In this document: positions 1 through 10,751 of the stretch, one piece after another
Position numbering within the stretch: the stretch's first letter is position 1
Layout: the number at the start of each line of letters is the position of its first letter
The notes under the pieces: model-generated
Database searches by the model: none
Told to the model about the DNA's origin: nothing
The model's input: the letters and a program-made list of their open reading frames with translations, nothing else
Made by a program: the position numbers and the translations under genes
DNA from: JABABV01 sp965222855
GTDB lineage: Bacteria > Bacillota_I > Bacilli_A > Mycoplasmatales > JABABV01
Length of the DNA stretch: 37,957 nt
Assembly (NCBI GenBank): GCA_965222855.1
Contig: CBDCUL010000004.1
Coordinates: 1 to 37,957, forward strand
Direction: 5' to 3'

Positions 1-1178
1 TATTTTTTCTAATCCGATATGCCGAATTAGCAATCAAAGGTAAAAATCGCTTTGATTTTATTAATCAATTAAATAGAAATGTAACACTAGCTTTACGAGA
101 TTTAGTCACTAAGCATAATTTAGAGTTCAAAAGGGATCATGCTTTAGTCTTGAACGTTAATGTTGAAGATAAAGAATTGGTTAGCAAAATTCTAACTAGA
201 ATTCCTGGAATTGATTCAATTTCAATTATTGATATTTGTGAAAGTAATGACCTTGCTATTAAAGCGATGGTTAAAAAATCATTAACGACAAAAACATGAA
301 CTAGTTTTAAAGTAAATTGTAAACGTCAAAATAAAGATTTCCAACCAAGATCTGATCTTTATAAATTAGAAATTGCCAAATTTATTTTTGAAAATTTTGA
401 AAATATAAAAGTTGATGTTCATAATCCAGATATAAATATCAATATTAAAATTAATAAAACTCAGACTTATATTTTTAATGATAAAATTAAATGTGTGGGC
501 GGACTACCCGCAAATACATCAGGTAAAATATTGATGTTAATTAGTGGTGGAATTGATTCGCCCGTCGCATCTTATTTATTAACGAAGCGTGGTATGCATG
601 TTGATTTCTTAACTTTTACAACACCACCACATACGCAAAAAGAAGTGCTTGATAAAACTAAATCATTGATTAGTATTGTTAATCAATTTCAAGGTAAATC
701 AAAATTTTTTAATTGTAATTTTACGCCAATTCTGCACGAATTGGCCCACATTAGAAAAGACTCTTATAAAATTACTTTAATGCGTCGTGAATTTATTAGA
801 ATTGCTAACCACTTAGCTAAAGAACATGGTTATATGGCAATTGCAACTGGTGAAGCTATTGGTCAAGTAGCTAGTCAAACATTGGAATCATTATCAACGA
901 TTAATGAAGTTAGTGATTGTTTAATTATTCGACCTTTAATTAGTTTTAATAAAATCGAAATTATTAATATTGCTAAAGCAATTGATACTTATGAAACATC
1001 GATTTTACCTTTTGAAGATTCTTGTAGTTTATTTGCGCCTAAAAATCCAGTCACTAGACCAAAAAGTTTTATGGCCCAAAATATCGAAGAAACAATTGAG
1101 TTATTAACTGAACTGCGAAAAACTGTAATTGAAAATATTACGGAGGAAATTATTGAGGTTAAAGAATATGCTAAATAA
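1..1178 (+). CDS. thiI: tRNA 4-thiouridine synthase ThiI (5' end cut by window)
   Basis: ThiI adenylates U8 of tRNA and transfers sulfur to make 4-thiouridine. In organisms that make thiamine it also serves thiazole synthesis. The readable frame opens at base 3 with FFLIRYAELAIKGKNRF, the usual ThiI N-terminus, so only a few codons are missing. A THUMP region is followed by the PP-loop ATP-binding motif SGGIDSPVASYLL near 535-575. The C-terminus is short, with no fused rhodanese domain, as is usual outside enterics. An in-frame TGA at 297-299 must be read as Trp. The stop TAA overlaps the start of nrnA by 11 bases. Family assignment is secure. Confidence 0.95.
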
Positions 1179-2145
1179 TAAATTTGATGAATTATTAACA
1201 TTAATTAATGACCATAATAAAATTGTTGTCATGCGTCATACTACTCCTGATGGTGATGCCCTAGGTTCACAATTTGGCATTGGTGAATGAATTAAAATTA
1301 ATTTTCCGCAAAAAAAAGTTTATTTTATTGGTAATAATACGCAAGATCGTTTAAGTGAAATCTTTCCAAAAATGGATAAAGTAATTGAGAGTGAGCAACA
1401 TAATTTAGATCGTTGTTTAACAATTGTAACTGATTGTGCTAATAAAGCTCGAATCGATAATCATGCTTTTGATTTTGACAAATGATCAAAAACAATTGTC
1501 AAAATCGATCATCATATTAATGGTGAAAAATATGCTAATTTTGATCTTGTTGATGTTGAAGCATCTAGTGCTTGTCAAGTTGTGACATTATTTATTAAAC
1601 ATCATTTTCCAAAATATAAAACTAGTCCAGCAATTTCGACATTTCTTTATACTGGCTTATTGACTGATAGTGGGCGCTTTATGTTCCCATCAACTTCAGA
1701 AAATACTTTTCAAGCAGCGATATTTTTAATAAATAACGCTGCTAATCGCCCATTTATTCATAAAATATTATACACATTACCAAAATCAGAAATTAATTTA
1801 ATTAATCATTTACAACAAAACTTTTCAATTTTACCTGGCGGAGTTGCTTATTACATCTTAAAGCCAGAAACAATGGCAAGTATGGATCTTAATTTTGCCC
1901 AAGCAAAAAACTTTGTTAATGCTTTAGGCGCTTTTAAAGATTATGATTTTTGATCATTAATTACTTTTGATGATATTGAAAATGTTTGACGTATTTCGCT
2001 ACGATCACGTGAAAAAGCAATTAATCAAATTGCTGTTAAATATGGTGGTGGTGGTCACAAATTAGCTTGTGCTACTAAAGTTGTCACTTTAAATAAAGTG
2101 ATGGAAGTTTTAAACGATCTTAGTAATTTTGCAAAAAAATCTTAA
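1168..2145 (+). CDS. nrnA: NrnA-type DHH phosphoesterase (nano-RNase / pAp phosphatase)
   Basis: This is a 325-residue DHH/DHHA1 protein of the NrnA family, which degrades 2-5 nt RNAs and dephosphorylates 3'-phosphoadenosine 5'-phosphate. Visible motifs are TPDGDALGS (about residues 26-34), the metal-binding IDHH motif, and the C-terminal DHHA1 glycine motif GGGGHKLACA near 2044-2075. TGA codons inside (for example 1288, 1483, 1951 and 1987) encode Trp. The ATG at 1168 has GAGG at 1155-1158, nine bases upstream, and lies inside thiI, so translation is probably coupled. A cyclic-di-AMP or oligoribonuclease role is possible, since DHH substrate range is not readable from sequence. Confidence 0.9.
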
Positions 2146-2164
2146 ATAAGGTGGAATTCTTTCA

Positions 2165-2512
2165 ATGAACAAACAGCAAAAAAAAGAACACGTTCAAGAA
2201 CTTGAAAAAGAAAAATTTAATGATAAATTAAATTTTCACAAAACCAATATTAATAATAAGAAGAATAAAAATATTAATTTAACTGTTGAAAAAACTTTTA
2301 ATATTCGTCGCTTTGATACACAAGATTTAGATTTAATTTCTCGTAGTGTGCGCCATGGTAATAATGTTCATGGTAAAACTGACATTACATCTTTTGATTT
2401 TAAATATAGTCATAATAAAAAACTTCATAAAAATATTTTTGTAGCCTCAGTTGCAATTTTAATGTTAGTAATCTTTTTATTATTAGTATTATCAATGGCA
2501 CATGTAATTTAA
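2165..2512 (+). CDS. Small tail-anchored membrane protein, function unknown
   Basis: I do not recognise this 115-residue protein. Residues 1-40 are rich in Lys, Glu and Asn and probably helical or disordered. The middle is polar. A single hydrophobic segment at about residues 91-113 (VASVAILMLVIFLLLVLSMA) ends one residue or so before the C-terminus, which implies a tail-anchored topology with a cytosolic N-terminal domain. There is no signal peptide or lipobox. The start is supported by AAGGTGGA at about 2147-2154. It lies between nrnA and dnaE in the same direction with short gaps, so it is probably co-transcribed with them. It is well formed and likely real. Confidence 0.75.
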   Translation: MNKQQKKEHVQELEKEKFNDKLNFHKTNINNKKNKNINLTVEKTFNIRRFDTQDLDLISRSVRHGNNVHGKTDITSFDFKYSHNKKLHKNIFVASVAILMLVIFLLLVLSMAHVI

Positions 2513-2556
2513 TTTATCAAAATTTTATCAAAATAAAAAAAGGGGTTTAATTAATA

Positions 2557-5532
2557 ATGGATTATACTAATTTATTTACGATGAGCGAATATTCTTTTTT
2601 AGAATCTGTTATTAGTAACAAACAATTAATTGCATTTCATAAAAAACACAATTATAAATATGTTGGTTTAGCTGAAAAAGAAATAATGTATAGTGCTCCT
2701 GAATTTTTAAAACAAGCACTAACTAATAATTTAGTACCCGTCTTATCAATTAACTTTACGATTTATGATTCATTCAATCACGAATCTAGTGTCTTGTTAG
2801 TGGCGCTAAATTATGCTGGTTATAAAAATTTAATGCAAATTTCAACTAGCTTGAATCAATATAGTAAACCAAAAATATTAATCAAAAATATTTTACCTTT
2901 TTTAAATCATAAAAATAATGCTTTGGTTGTAAAAAACGAAAGCTTTTTTTTAAAGCATCAAAATGATGCAACTTTAATTTATTATGGTGCTAGTGCTAAA
3001 TTAGTCAACAATCATATCAAACGGAGCGTTCCTTGACATCAAGCAACTTTTCTATATCAAAATCAACAAATAGTTTATCGTGCGATTAGCGCTATTAAAA
3101 ACAATCAGCATTTAGTTGATATTAGTGAAGATTGTGACCAATTACAATTTCGTAATCATCGAGATGTCCAATTGTTGCATAGTCCAAATACTTTAAAAAA
3201 TTTAGTGTTGCTTTTACAAATGATTGATTTTAAAATTCCTAAAATAAAAATTAATTTTTTAAAGTTTAGTAAAACTAAAAAAGATTTGGACATTTTTTTA
3301 AAAGCTGCTCATGTTGGTTTAGAATGAAGAATTAAAAATAATAATTATATTAAAAATAATGTGCAAAAATATTGAGATCGTTTACAATACGAAATAAAAA
3401 TTATTACAACACTAGGTTGAGAAAGTTATTTCTTATTAGTATGGGATGTTATTCGTTTTGCCAAAATGCAAAAAATAGCTGTTGGCCCGGGACGTGGGAG
3501 CGCTAGTGGTTCTTTAGTAGTTTATGCTTTAGGAATTACCGATGTTGATCCGTTAAAATATAATTTAATTTTTGAGCGTTTTTTAAATCCTGAACGGGTG
3601 TCAATGCCAGATATTGATATTGATTTTCAAGATAATCGTCGTCAAGAAATTATTAATTATGTGTTTGAAAAGTATGGCGATGACCACGTTGCTCATATTG
3701 TAACTTTTCAAACAATTGGTGCTAAAACTGCGATTCGGGATAGTGGCCGCATTTTAGAAATTGATATTAATATTATTAATAAAATTTCTAAAATGCTAAC
3801 TAGTCCACTTAATTTATTAGCAAATTATCATCAAAGTGTTTTGCTGCGAGCCCAAATTAATATGAGTCCAGAATTAAAAATGATGTTTCGAATTGCTTGT
3901 CAATTAGAAGGATCACCAAGACAGAGTGGTCTTCATGCTGCTGGATTAGTTTTTAATTCAGAGATTTTAAGTAATTTTTGTCCGATGAAAAAAATTAGTA
4001 AAAATCTGAATGTAACACAATTTTCAATGGATTATTTAGAAGATTATGGATTAGTTAAAGTTGATTTTTTAGGGTTGCGTGCTTTAACAACATTAAGTGA
4101 TATTAATAGTTCGGGACCAAATATTAATTTATCAAAAATCACCCTTAATAATGCCAAAGTTTTTGCATTAATGAATCGGGGCGATACTAGTGGAATTTTT
4201 CAATTAGAATCATTTGGAATGCGTAAAGTTTTAACGCGGATTCATATTACTAGTTTCGAAGATATCGTTAGTGCAATTTCACTATATCGACCAGGACCGC
4301 AAGATAATATTGAGATTTATGCTGATCGAAAATTAAAAGTAAAAACAATCAATTATTTAGATATTCGTTTAAAACCAATTTTAGAATATACTTATGGGAT
4401 TATTATTTATCAAGAACAAATTATTCAACTAGCTCAATTAGTTGCTAATTTTAGTTTGGCCAAAGCTGATCTGTTACGTCGGGCGATGTCTAAAAAAGAT
4501 ATTTCAATTATGGAGAAACTAAAAGATGAATTTATTAGTAATGCACTTTTAAATAATTATTCACAAGTGATTAGTGAGCAAATTTATGCTTTAATTTATA
4601 AATTTGCTAATTATGGTTTTAATCGTGCTCATGCTGTTGCTTATGCGTCGATTGCTTATCAACTAGCATATTTTAAAAGTAATTATTATTTATATTTTAT
4701 TACTAATTTATTAAATAACTTCATTAATAATAAGATCAAACTAAAAGAAATGATGACTGAAGCACAATCGAAAAAAATTATTATTTTAGGTTTAGATATT
4801 AATAAATCTGGCTTATTATTTAGTGAGGAAGGTGGCGAAATTAGACTACCTTTAATTATTATTAAAGGTGTTGGTAAAATGCTACTAACTAAATTAATAA
4901 CTGAACGTAATAAAAAACCATTTATTAATTTCTTTGATTTTATAGCTCGGATGTATCTTTTAGGATTTAATGAAAATACTTTTTTAAATTTCGTTTATAG
5001 CGGGTCACTTGATTGCTTTGCTAATCGTAGTTCGTTATTAAATTCTTTAGATAATGCAATGAATTATGTTAAATTATTTAATAAAAATAATTTAAAACAA
5101 ACTAAATTACTTCAAAATAACATTATTAGTGCCCCTTTATTGCAAATGATTGATGATGATATTGAATTATTAACTTTATATGAAAAAAAAGTTTTAGGAT
5201 TCAATTGAAAAATGCATCCTACGAAACCATTTACTGAAAAGTATAAAAATTATGTGGATTTAGCAATTCAAATCAAGCAAAATAAAAAACAATTACGTGG
5301 TATTTTTGAAATTAATGAAATTAAAGTTATTAATACTAAACAAAATGAAGCAATGTGTTTTATAATAGTAAGTGATATTTCACATAGTTATGAACTCGTT
5401 GTCTTTCCTAAAAAATATAAACAACTACGTCAAATTTTAAAACTTAATTTAATTTTTGAAGCAACTTTACGACGTGATGATCAATTTAATGAACACCGCT
5501 TAATTTTATTATCTTTAAACAAAGTTTATTAA
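2557..5532 (+). CDS. dnaE: DNA polymerase III alpha subunit, DnaE type
   Basis: This is a C-family DNA polymerase of 991 residues. In Gram-positives and Mollicutes DnaE extends primers and hands over to PolC. The palm is intact: GPGRGSASGS (from about residue 310) and PDIDIDF (351-357) carrying two catalytic aspartates. A helix-hairpin-helix region and a C-terminal OB-like segment (about 885-991) follow. The N-terminal PHP domain is degenerate: where active PHP domains read HLHxxSEYS this one has NLFTMSEYS, so the metal-binding histidines are gone. Proofreading by this subunit is therefore unlikely. In-frame TGA at 3034 and 5206 encode Trp. A GGGG run at 2541-2544 precedes the ATG by 12 bases. 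Confidence 0.95.
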
Positions 5533-5542
5533 TTAATTAATA

Positions 5543-5564
5543 TTTATGAAAAGTTTATGAAAAG
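5543..5564 (+). repeat. Tandem 11-bp repeat before polA
   Basis: TTTATGAAAAG occurs twice without a gap (5543-5553 and 5554-5564), between the dnaE stop and the polA start. The second copy supplies the purine-rich AAAAGAG that probably serves as the polA ribosome site. A similar 10-bp repeat (TTTATCAAAA at 2513-2522 and 2524-2533) lies before dnaE. Confidence 0.8.
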
Positions 5565-5576
5565 AGAAAAACGATT

Positions 5577-8204
5577 ATGGAAAAACTAATTTTAATTGAT
5601 GGGAATGCTCTCGCATATCGAGCATATTATGCTACCGCGCAATCACTGCCGTTATTACAAACTAGTAATGGAATTCCGACAAACGCGCTCCATAGTATGG
5701 CTAATATGATGTATAGTATTTTATCAAAGTATAAGCCAAGCCATATTTTAGTTGCTTTTGATGCTAAAGGTAAAACTTTTCGTCATAAAAAATTAGACAC
5801 TTATAAAGGTAAACGTAAAGCAACGCCAGCTGAGTTAATCTCACAACTACCGTTAATTAAAGAATTATTAACATTAATGAATATTAAAATTTATGAAGTT
5901 AGTGGTTTTGAAGCGGATGATATTATTGCTACTTTAGCAGAGCAAGCGGGTGTTTCAAAAAAATATAAAACGTTAATTATTTCTTCTGATAAAGATTTAT
6001 ATCAAATGGTTAATGATCAAAAAAATATTAAAATGTTTCAAAATAGCACTGGAATGAGTCGCGGAAACATTATTAATGAAGCCTACATTAGAGAAAACTA
6101 TGATGTTGATGTAAGCCAATTTGGATATTATAAAAGTTTAATTGGTGATGCTAGTGATAATTTATCAGGCGTTAAAGGGATTGGTAAAAAAACCGCCGCG
6201 ATGCTTTTAAACCAGTTTGATACTTTGAGTGATATTTATAACAATATTGACCAAATTGAAAAACCAGCAATAGTTAAAAAACTAATTGCTGGTAAAGAAG
6301 ATGCTTTTTTCACACTTGATTTAGTAACTTTGGTGACTAATATGGAACTCCCATTCAGCATTGAAGATACGAGTATTGTTCTTAATAATATTGCTAATAA
6401 TCAAGTTTTTAATTTTTTAGAATTGTATGAAATGCATAGTTATTTACGCAAATTAAAAAAAATCTATCATAATCAAAATCCCGTAATTGTCGAACAAGAA
6501 AATCATAATATTACAACGATTAATTATTTAGATACGCAAAAGCCATGAGCGATATATTGCGAATTATTAAATGATAATTATCATACTAGTGATTTTTTCA
6601 AAATAATTATTAGTGATGGAACGCGTTATGTAATTATTGATAATGAAGCACAATTATTAAATGATCATTTGTTAAAAGCGCGCTTACTAGACCCAAAAAT
6701 AATTAAGTATTCTTTTAATTGAAAAAAAGATTATTTATTTTTCAAACGCTTTAACATTAATTTAATTAATGTTAAATGAGATGTCTCACTCGCGATTTAT
6801 TTAATTGATAGTAGTATTGCTCAAGAATGATTAGCAATTAGTCATTACTTGAAAGCAAAAATAATTGATGATAAAGAATTTTATAATAATATTGATAATA
6901 AAAAAATTAATGATAATTTAAATTATAATAATTTTTTAATTAGTAAGATTAATTTAATTTTCACTAGTTTTGAACTATTAAATCAACAATTAGTTGCTCA
7001 AAAATTAATTGATTTATATTATAATATTGAACTACCTTTAGTATTAACGTTAGCTAAAATGGAATATACTGGTGTCTTAACTGATCCCCAAATTTTTCAA
7101 GATATTAAAGTTAAAACTAATCTTAAATTGGCAGAATTATCAACGAAAATTTATCAATTAGCTGAAGTTGAATTTAATATTAATTCACCAAAACAATTAC
7201 AAGATATTTTATTTAACAAATTAGCTCTCAGCACTTTCAATAAAAAGAAATCAACTGCGAAAGCTGTTTTACAAGAAATGATTCCGCAACATGAAATTAT
7301 TGAATTAATATTAGCATATCGAAAATCATTTAAATTGTTAACAACTTACATTGAAGGTATGACAAAATTCATTAATGATAAAAATGTCATTAATACTATT
7401 TATCTCCAAAATAAAACTACTAGTGGGCGTTTGTCTTCGAAATATCCTAATATGCAAAATATTGTCGAACACGAAGAAGATCAAAGAAATCTTAAAAAAG
7501 CTTTTATTGCACGTGAGAATAAAATATTAATTAGTTTTGATTATTCCCAAATTGAACTCCGTTTATTAGCGTTTTTATCAAATGACCAAGACTTATTAGA
7601 TGACTTTCAAGCTGGTTTAGATATTCATCGTGAAACAGCTGCTAAACTATTTAATAAACGCTCAATTGATGTTACTTCAATTGAGCGTCATCGCGCTAAA
7701 ACAATTAACTTTGGATTAATATATGGTCAAAGCAAATTCGCATTAAGTCAAACTCTTAATATTTCTTTCAAACAAGCTGAAATATTTATTAATCGCTATT
7801 TTGAACAATTTCCCAAAATTAAAAAATATAAAGAAGACCAAATTCAATATGCCCGTGATCATAAATTTGCCATTACTTATTTTAATCGTCGTCGTCAATT
7901 AGTTGATATTGATGCTAGTAATTTTCAAGTTAGATCAGCTGCTGAGCGAATTGCTGTTAATATGCCAATTCAAGGTACCGCTGCTGATATATTAAAAATT
8001 GCACTAGTGAAAATTGATAAAATTATTGATTGAAAGTCTACTACAATGATTGCTAGTATTCATGATGAGATTATTATTGAAACAGATAAAAATAATTACG
8101 AAGATGTTATGAAAAAAATTAGCAATATTATGGAAACTATTGATTCTGAAATTAAATTAAAAGTTAGTGTTAATTTTGGATATAACTGATATAATTTAAA
8201 ATAA
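5577..8204 (+). CDS. polA: DNA polymerase I, full length
   Basis: PolA fills gaps and removes RNA primers in Okazaki-fragment maturation and excision repair. At 875 residues it has the complete layout. The N-terminal 5'-3' exonuclease domain (about 1-290) begins LILIDGNALAYRAYY. The middle domain has lost the DxE-type 3'-5' exonuclease residues, as in Bacillus. The polymerase domain has motif A DYSQIE (from D655), motif B around K708 (RHRAKTINFGLIYG) and motif C HDE (829-831). Some mycoplasmas keep only the 5'-3' exonuclease, so the intact polymerase is notable. Several TGA codons (for example 6546 and 8031) encode Trp. It sits just after dnaE and 14 bases before mutM. Confidence 0.95.
7658..7688. 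repeat. 12-bp inverted repeat inside polA
   Basis: ACGCTCAATTGA (7658-7669) and TCAATTGAGCGT (7677-7688) are perfect complements around a seven-base loop. It lies just before motif B of PolA and has no T tract, so it is unlikely to be a terminator. Confidence 0.8.
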
Positions 8205-8218
8205 ACTGGAGTGAGATT

Positions 8219-9058
8219 ATGCCCGAATTACCAGAAGTAGAAACTGTTAAAAGAGTTTTAAATAAAAATTTAGCAAAGCAAAATTACCAAATTATGAATG
8301 TGGAAATTTTTTGACCAAAAATTATTAAAAATCTGCCAATAAAAGAATTTGTTAAGCAATTGATTGGTCAAAAAATTAAAGAAGTTGATCGCGTTGGTAA
8401 ACATTTATTATTTATCTTAGATGATTATGTTTTAATTTCGCATTTAAGAATGGAAGGTAAATACTATTTTACTGATAATGCTAAAGACTTACCAAATAAA
8501 AAGCATATTTTAGTATTATTTGAATTAAGTAATAATAAGTGATTAGCTTATTATGATACGCGCCGATTCGGAACGATGCATTTAGGTAATTATCAAAATT
8601 TCTATAATTTAAAACCATTAAATAAACTTGCTGCCGAGCCTTGAGATATTGATGAAGACTGATTTATTAATAAAGTTATTCATAGCCGTAAAGCGATTAA
8701 AACTGTTATTTTGGACCAACATGTTATTGCTGGTATTGGGAATATTTATGCTGATGAAATTTTATTTAAAAGTCATATCAATCCGCGTGAATTAGCTTGT
8801 GATTTAACGATCGCTGATTTGAAAATTATTTTAGAAAATACTAAAATAATTTTAAATCAAGCAATTTCTTTTGGTGGAACAACGATCAAAAGTTTTACAG
8901 CTGGCAAAGAAATCAGTGGTAAATTTCAAAATTGATTAAATGTTCATACTAAAAAAGGTCAACCATGTCCTAATTGTGGTAACATAATTGGTAAAACTAA
9001 AGTTAATGGTCGTGGAACTTATTGATGTGATGTTTGTCAAAAAATCAGAAAGGACTAA
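8219..9058 (+). CDS. mutM: Formamidopyrimidine-DNA glycosylase
   Basis: MutM/Fpg excises 8-oxoguanine and formamidopyrimidines and nicks the abasic site. The 279-residue protein starts MPELPEVETV, which places the catalytic Pro2 and Glu3 directly after the initiator. A conserved Lys lies in RVGKHLLF. The helix-two-turn-helix motif GIGNIYADEILF is present near 8735. The C-terminal zinc finger is CPNC...CDVC, with the conserved Arg in NGRGTYWC. TGGAG at 8207-8211 precedes the ATG by seven bases. It follows polA and precedes coaE by four bases, an arrangement conserved in Gram-positives. In-frame TGA codons encode Trp. Confidence 0.95.
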
Positions 9059-9062
9059 TTTT

Positions 9063-9677
9063 ATGATTGCACTTATTGGAAAAAAAAATAGTGGGAAAAC
9101 AACTTTATTAACAAAAATTGCAGCCCACAATATTAAAGTTATTAATTGTGATCGTTTAGTTAATAGTTGGTATAAAAAAAATCAACTAGGTTTTAAATTA
9201 TTAGTTGATCAATTTGGTGAATCAATTATCAATGCTAATCAATTAAGCATTGATAAATTTAAACTATCACTTTTAATTAAGAATGATATTAATAATTTAA
9301 AAATTGTTAATAGTTTAATTCATCCTTTAATAATTGCCCATTTAAAAAAATTAAAACACGAGCATTATGTTATTGAAATATCAGCTATTAGTCAAGAAAT
9401 TGGTTTAGTTTTTAATGAGTTATTTAATGGTGTAATTGAATTAAAACCAAATGCTTTTATTACAAAAATGCACCAATTAAAAAAATCGAAAACTAAATAT
9501 TATAATATGCGAAAACTCTGAAAAAATTTAGCAATTGAAAATCTTGAAAATCAAAAAAATATTCAATTCCAAAAAATATTAATTTTAAAAAATTCTAAAA
9601 TAAGTTCAGTCAATAAAGCGCTTCGCTTTATAAAATCGCTTGCAACTAAAAAAACGGATCTTAAATATGTTAAATAA
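9063..9677 (+). CDS. coaE: Dephospho-CoA kinase (divergent)
   Basis: CoaE phosphorylates dephospho-CoA in the last step of CoA synthesis. The 204-residue product has a P-loop GKKNSGKTTLLTK at about residues 6-18 and a CDRLV motif matching the CoaE family's (D/C)aD. The position between mutM and the helicase loader is the classic Firmicutes coaE location, and the length is normal. The sequence is divergent: the family's usual GxTGSGKS P-loop reads GKKNSGKT here. The start ATG follows AAAGGA at 9047-9052. A TGA at 9519 encodes Trp. The last 11 bases overlap the next gene. With coaX in this window, both ends of the CoA route are represented. Confidence 0.8.
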
Positions 9678-10728
9678 TTTACATAAAAGTGATCGTTATT
9701 TAACAATTAATAATGTTGAATCTAAAAATTACCATAAAAATTTAGTATTATTATATCAACCGATTTTAGGTACTGGGGCGATTGGAATTTATCAAACGTT
9801 ATTATTAGATGATCTTAAAAATGATTGATCATCAATTAATCGAATGTGTTTGCTAACGCAAAAAACTTTACCAAAGATAATTAATTATTTCCAAAAATTA
9901 ATCAATTTTAAATTGATTACCATTTTTGTAAAAACGAAAGATAATAAACAAGATATTTTAATTAAAATTAATAAACCATTATCGCTTGCCAAATTTAAAG
10001 CTAATAATCTCTATTGAGAACAACTTCAAAATCGCATTAATAGTAATGAATTAAAAAAAATTACTCAACAATGAGAAAATTTGATTATTAAAAGCATTAA
10101 AATTGATGAGTTTGTCAAAATTAATCCGCTTAATGAATATTCAAATATTAAAAAAAACCAAAACATTAATAGTGCTTTAATTAAATATCATAATATTGAT
10201 ATTACGAAAACAATTGCCAAAATTAATAATTTGGCAATTGTCTACAATACTGATAGTGATGCTGTTTTAAATGTTATTAGTGAAATTAGTGAAAATGATT
10301 TATTTCCCCATTGGTCCAAAATTAATCAAGTTTTATTTTCACAATGACAAAATTTAAATAAAAATGATAATTTAAATTTTTTAGATAAAATTAGTTTAAT
10401 TAAAAAATTAAGCGTTACTAATTTTATTAGTATGCGTTTAAATAAACCATTGACGCTATTAAACATTAAATTAATCACTGAATTAAATGAAATTGATATT
10501 AGTAATGATCTAAAAAATTTAGTAATTGATTTCTCAATTATTAAAAATAACAAAATTGTTAATAAATATATTGTAAAAATTTTAAATACTATAGTACAAT
10601 TGAACATAACCGATTTACAAGTGGCTATTAATTATTTAAAACAAGCATACGTTGCTAATAAAAAATCAAAAATAATTACTAAACCAGAAATCCGATATGA
10701 GCAAAGTAATATTTTTGAAAATTGATAA
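9667..10728 (+). CDS. dnaB: Replication initiation/membrane attachment protein (DnaB-type helicase loader)
   Basis: This 353-residue protein is placed as the Gram-positive DnaB loader (not the helicase), which works with DnaI to load the replicative helicase. Evidence is position, directly between coaE and dnaI, plus the N-terminal LVLLYQPILGTGAIGIYQT segment typical of the family. The rest is Lys/Asn/Ile-rich and divergent, and I see no catalytic motif, as expected. The ATG at 9667 overlaps coaE by 11 bases. A TTG at 9640 is also in frame but has no clear ribosome site. TGA codons at 9826, 10345 and 10723 encode Trp, the last being just before the TAA stop. Confidence 0.75.
10210..10241. repeat. 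12-bp inverted repeat inside dnaB
   Basis: ACAATTGCCAAA (10210-10221) pairs perfectly with TTTGGCAATTGT (10230-10241) around an eight-base AT loop. It is within coding sequence and has no T tract. Confidence 0.8.
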
Positions 10729-10751
10729 AATGTAGGAGTGATGATTGAACT

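Noticed and set aside
3034..3036. Apparent breaks in dnaE, polA, thrS, parE and many other genes
   Set aside because: Every break is a TGA in frame, and conserved sequence continues on the other side with Trp expected. These are not pseudogenes or frameshifts but UGA read as Trp.
9614..9630. TAAAGCG-CTT-CGCTTTA hairpin near the end of coaE
   Set aside because: It lies in coding sequence 47 bases before the coaE stop, has no T tract, and the next gene overlaps, so a terminator is unlikely.
9640..9642. TTG as the dnaB start
   Set aside because: It would add nine basic residues and overlap coaE more. ATG 9667 gives an 11-base overlap typical of this window.
10326..10607. Minus-strand hydrophobic frames within dnaB
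   Set aside because: They are antisense to an AT-rich gene, where Lys/Asn codons give Phe/Ile/Leu on the other strand, and they have no ribosome site or family match.
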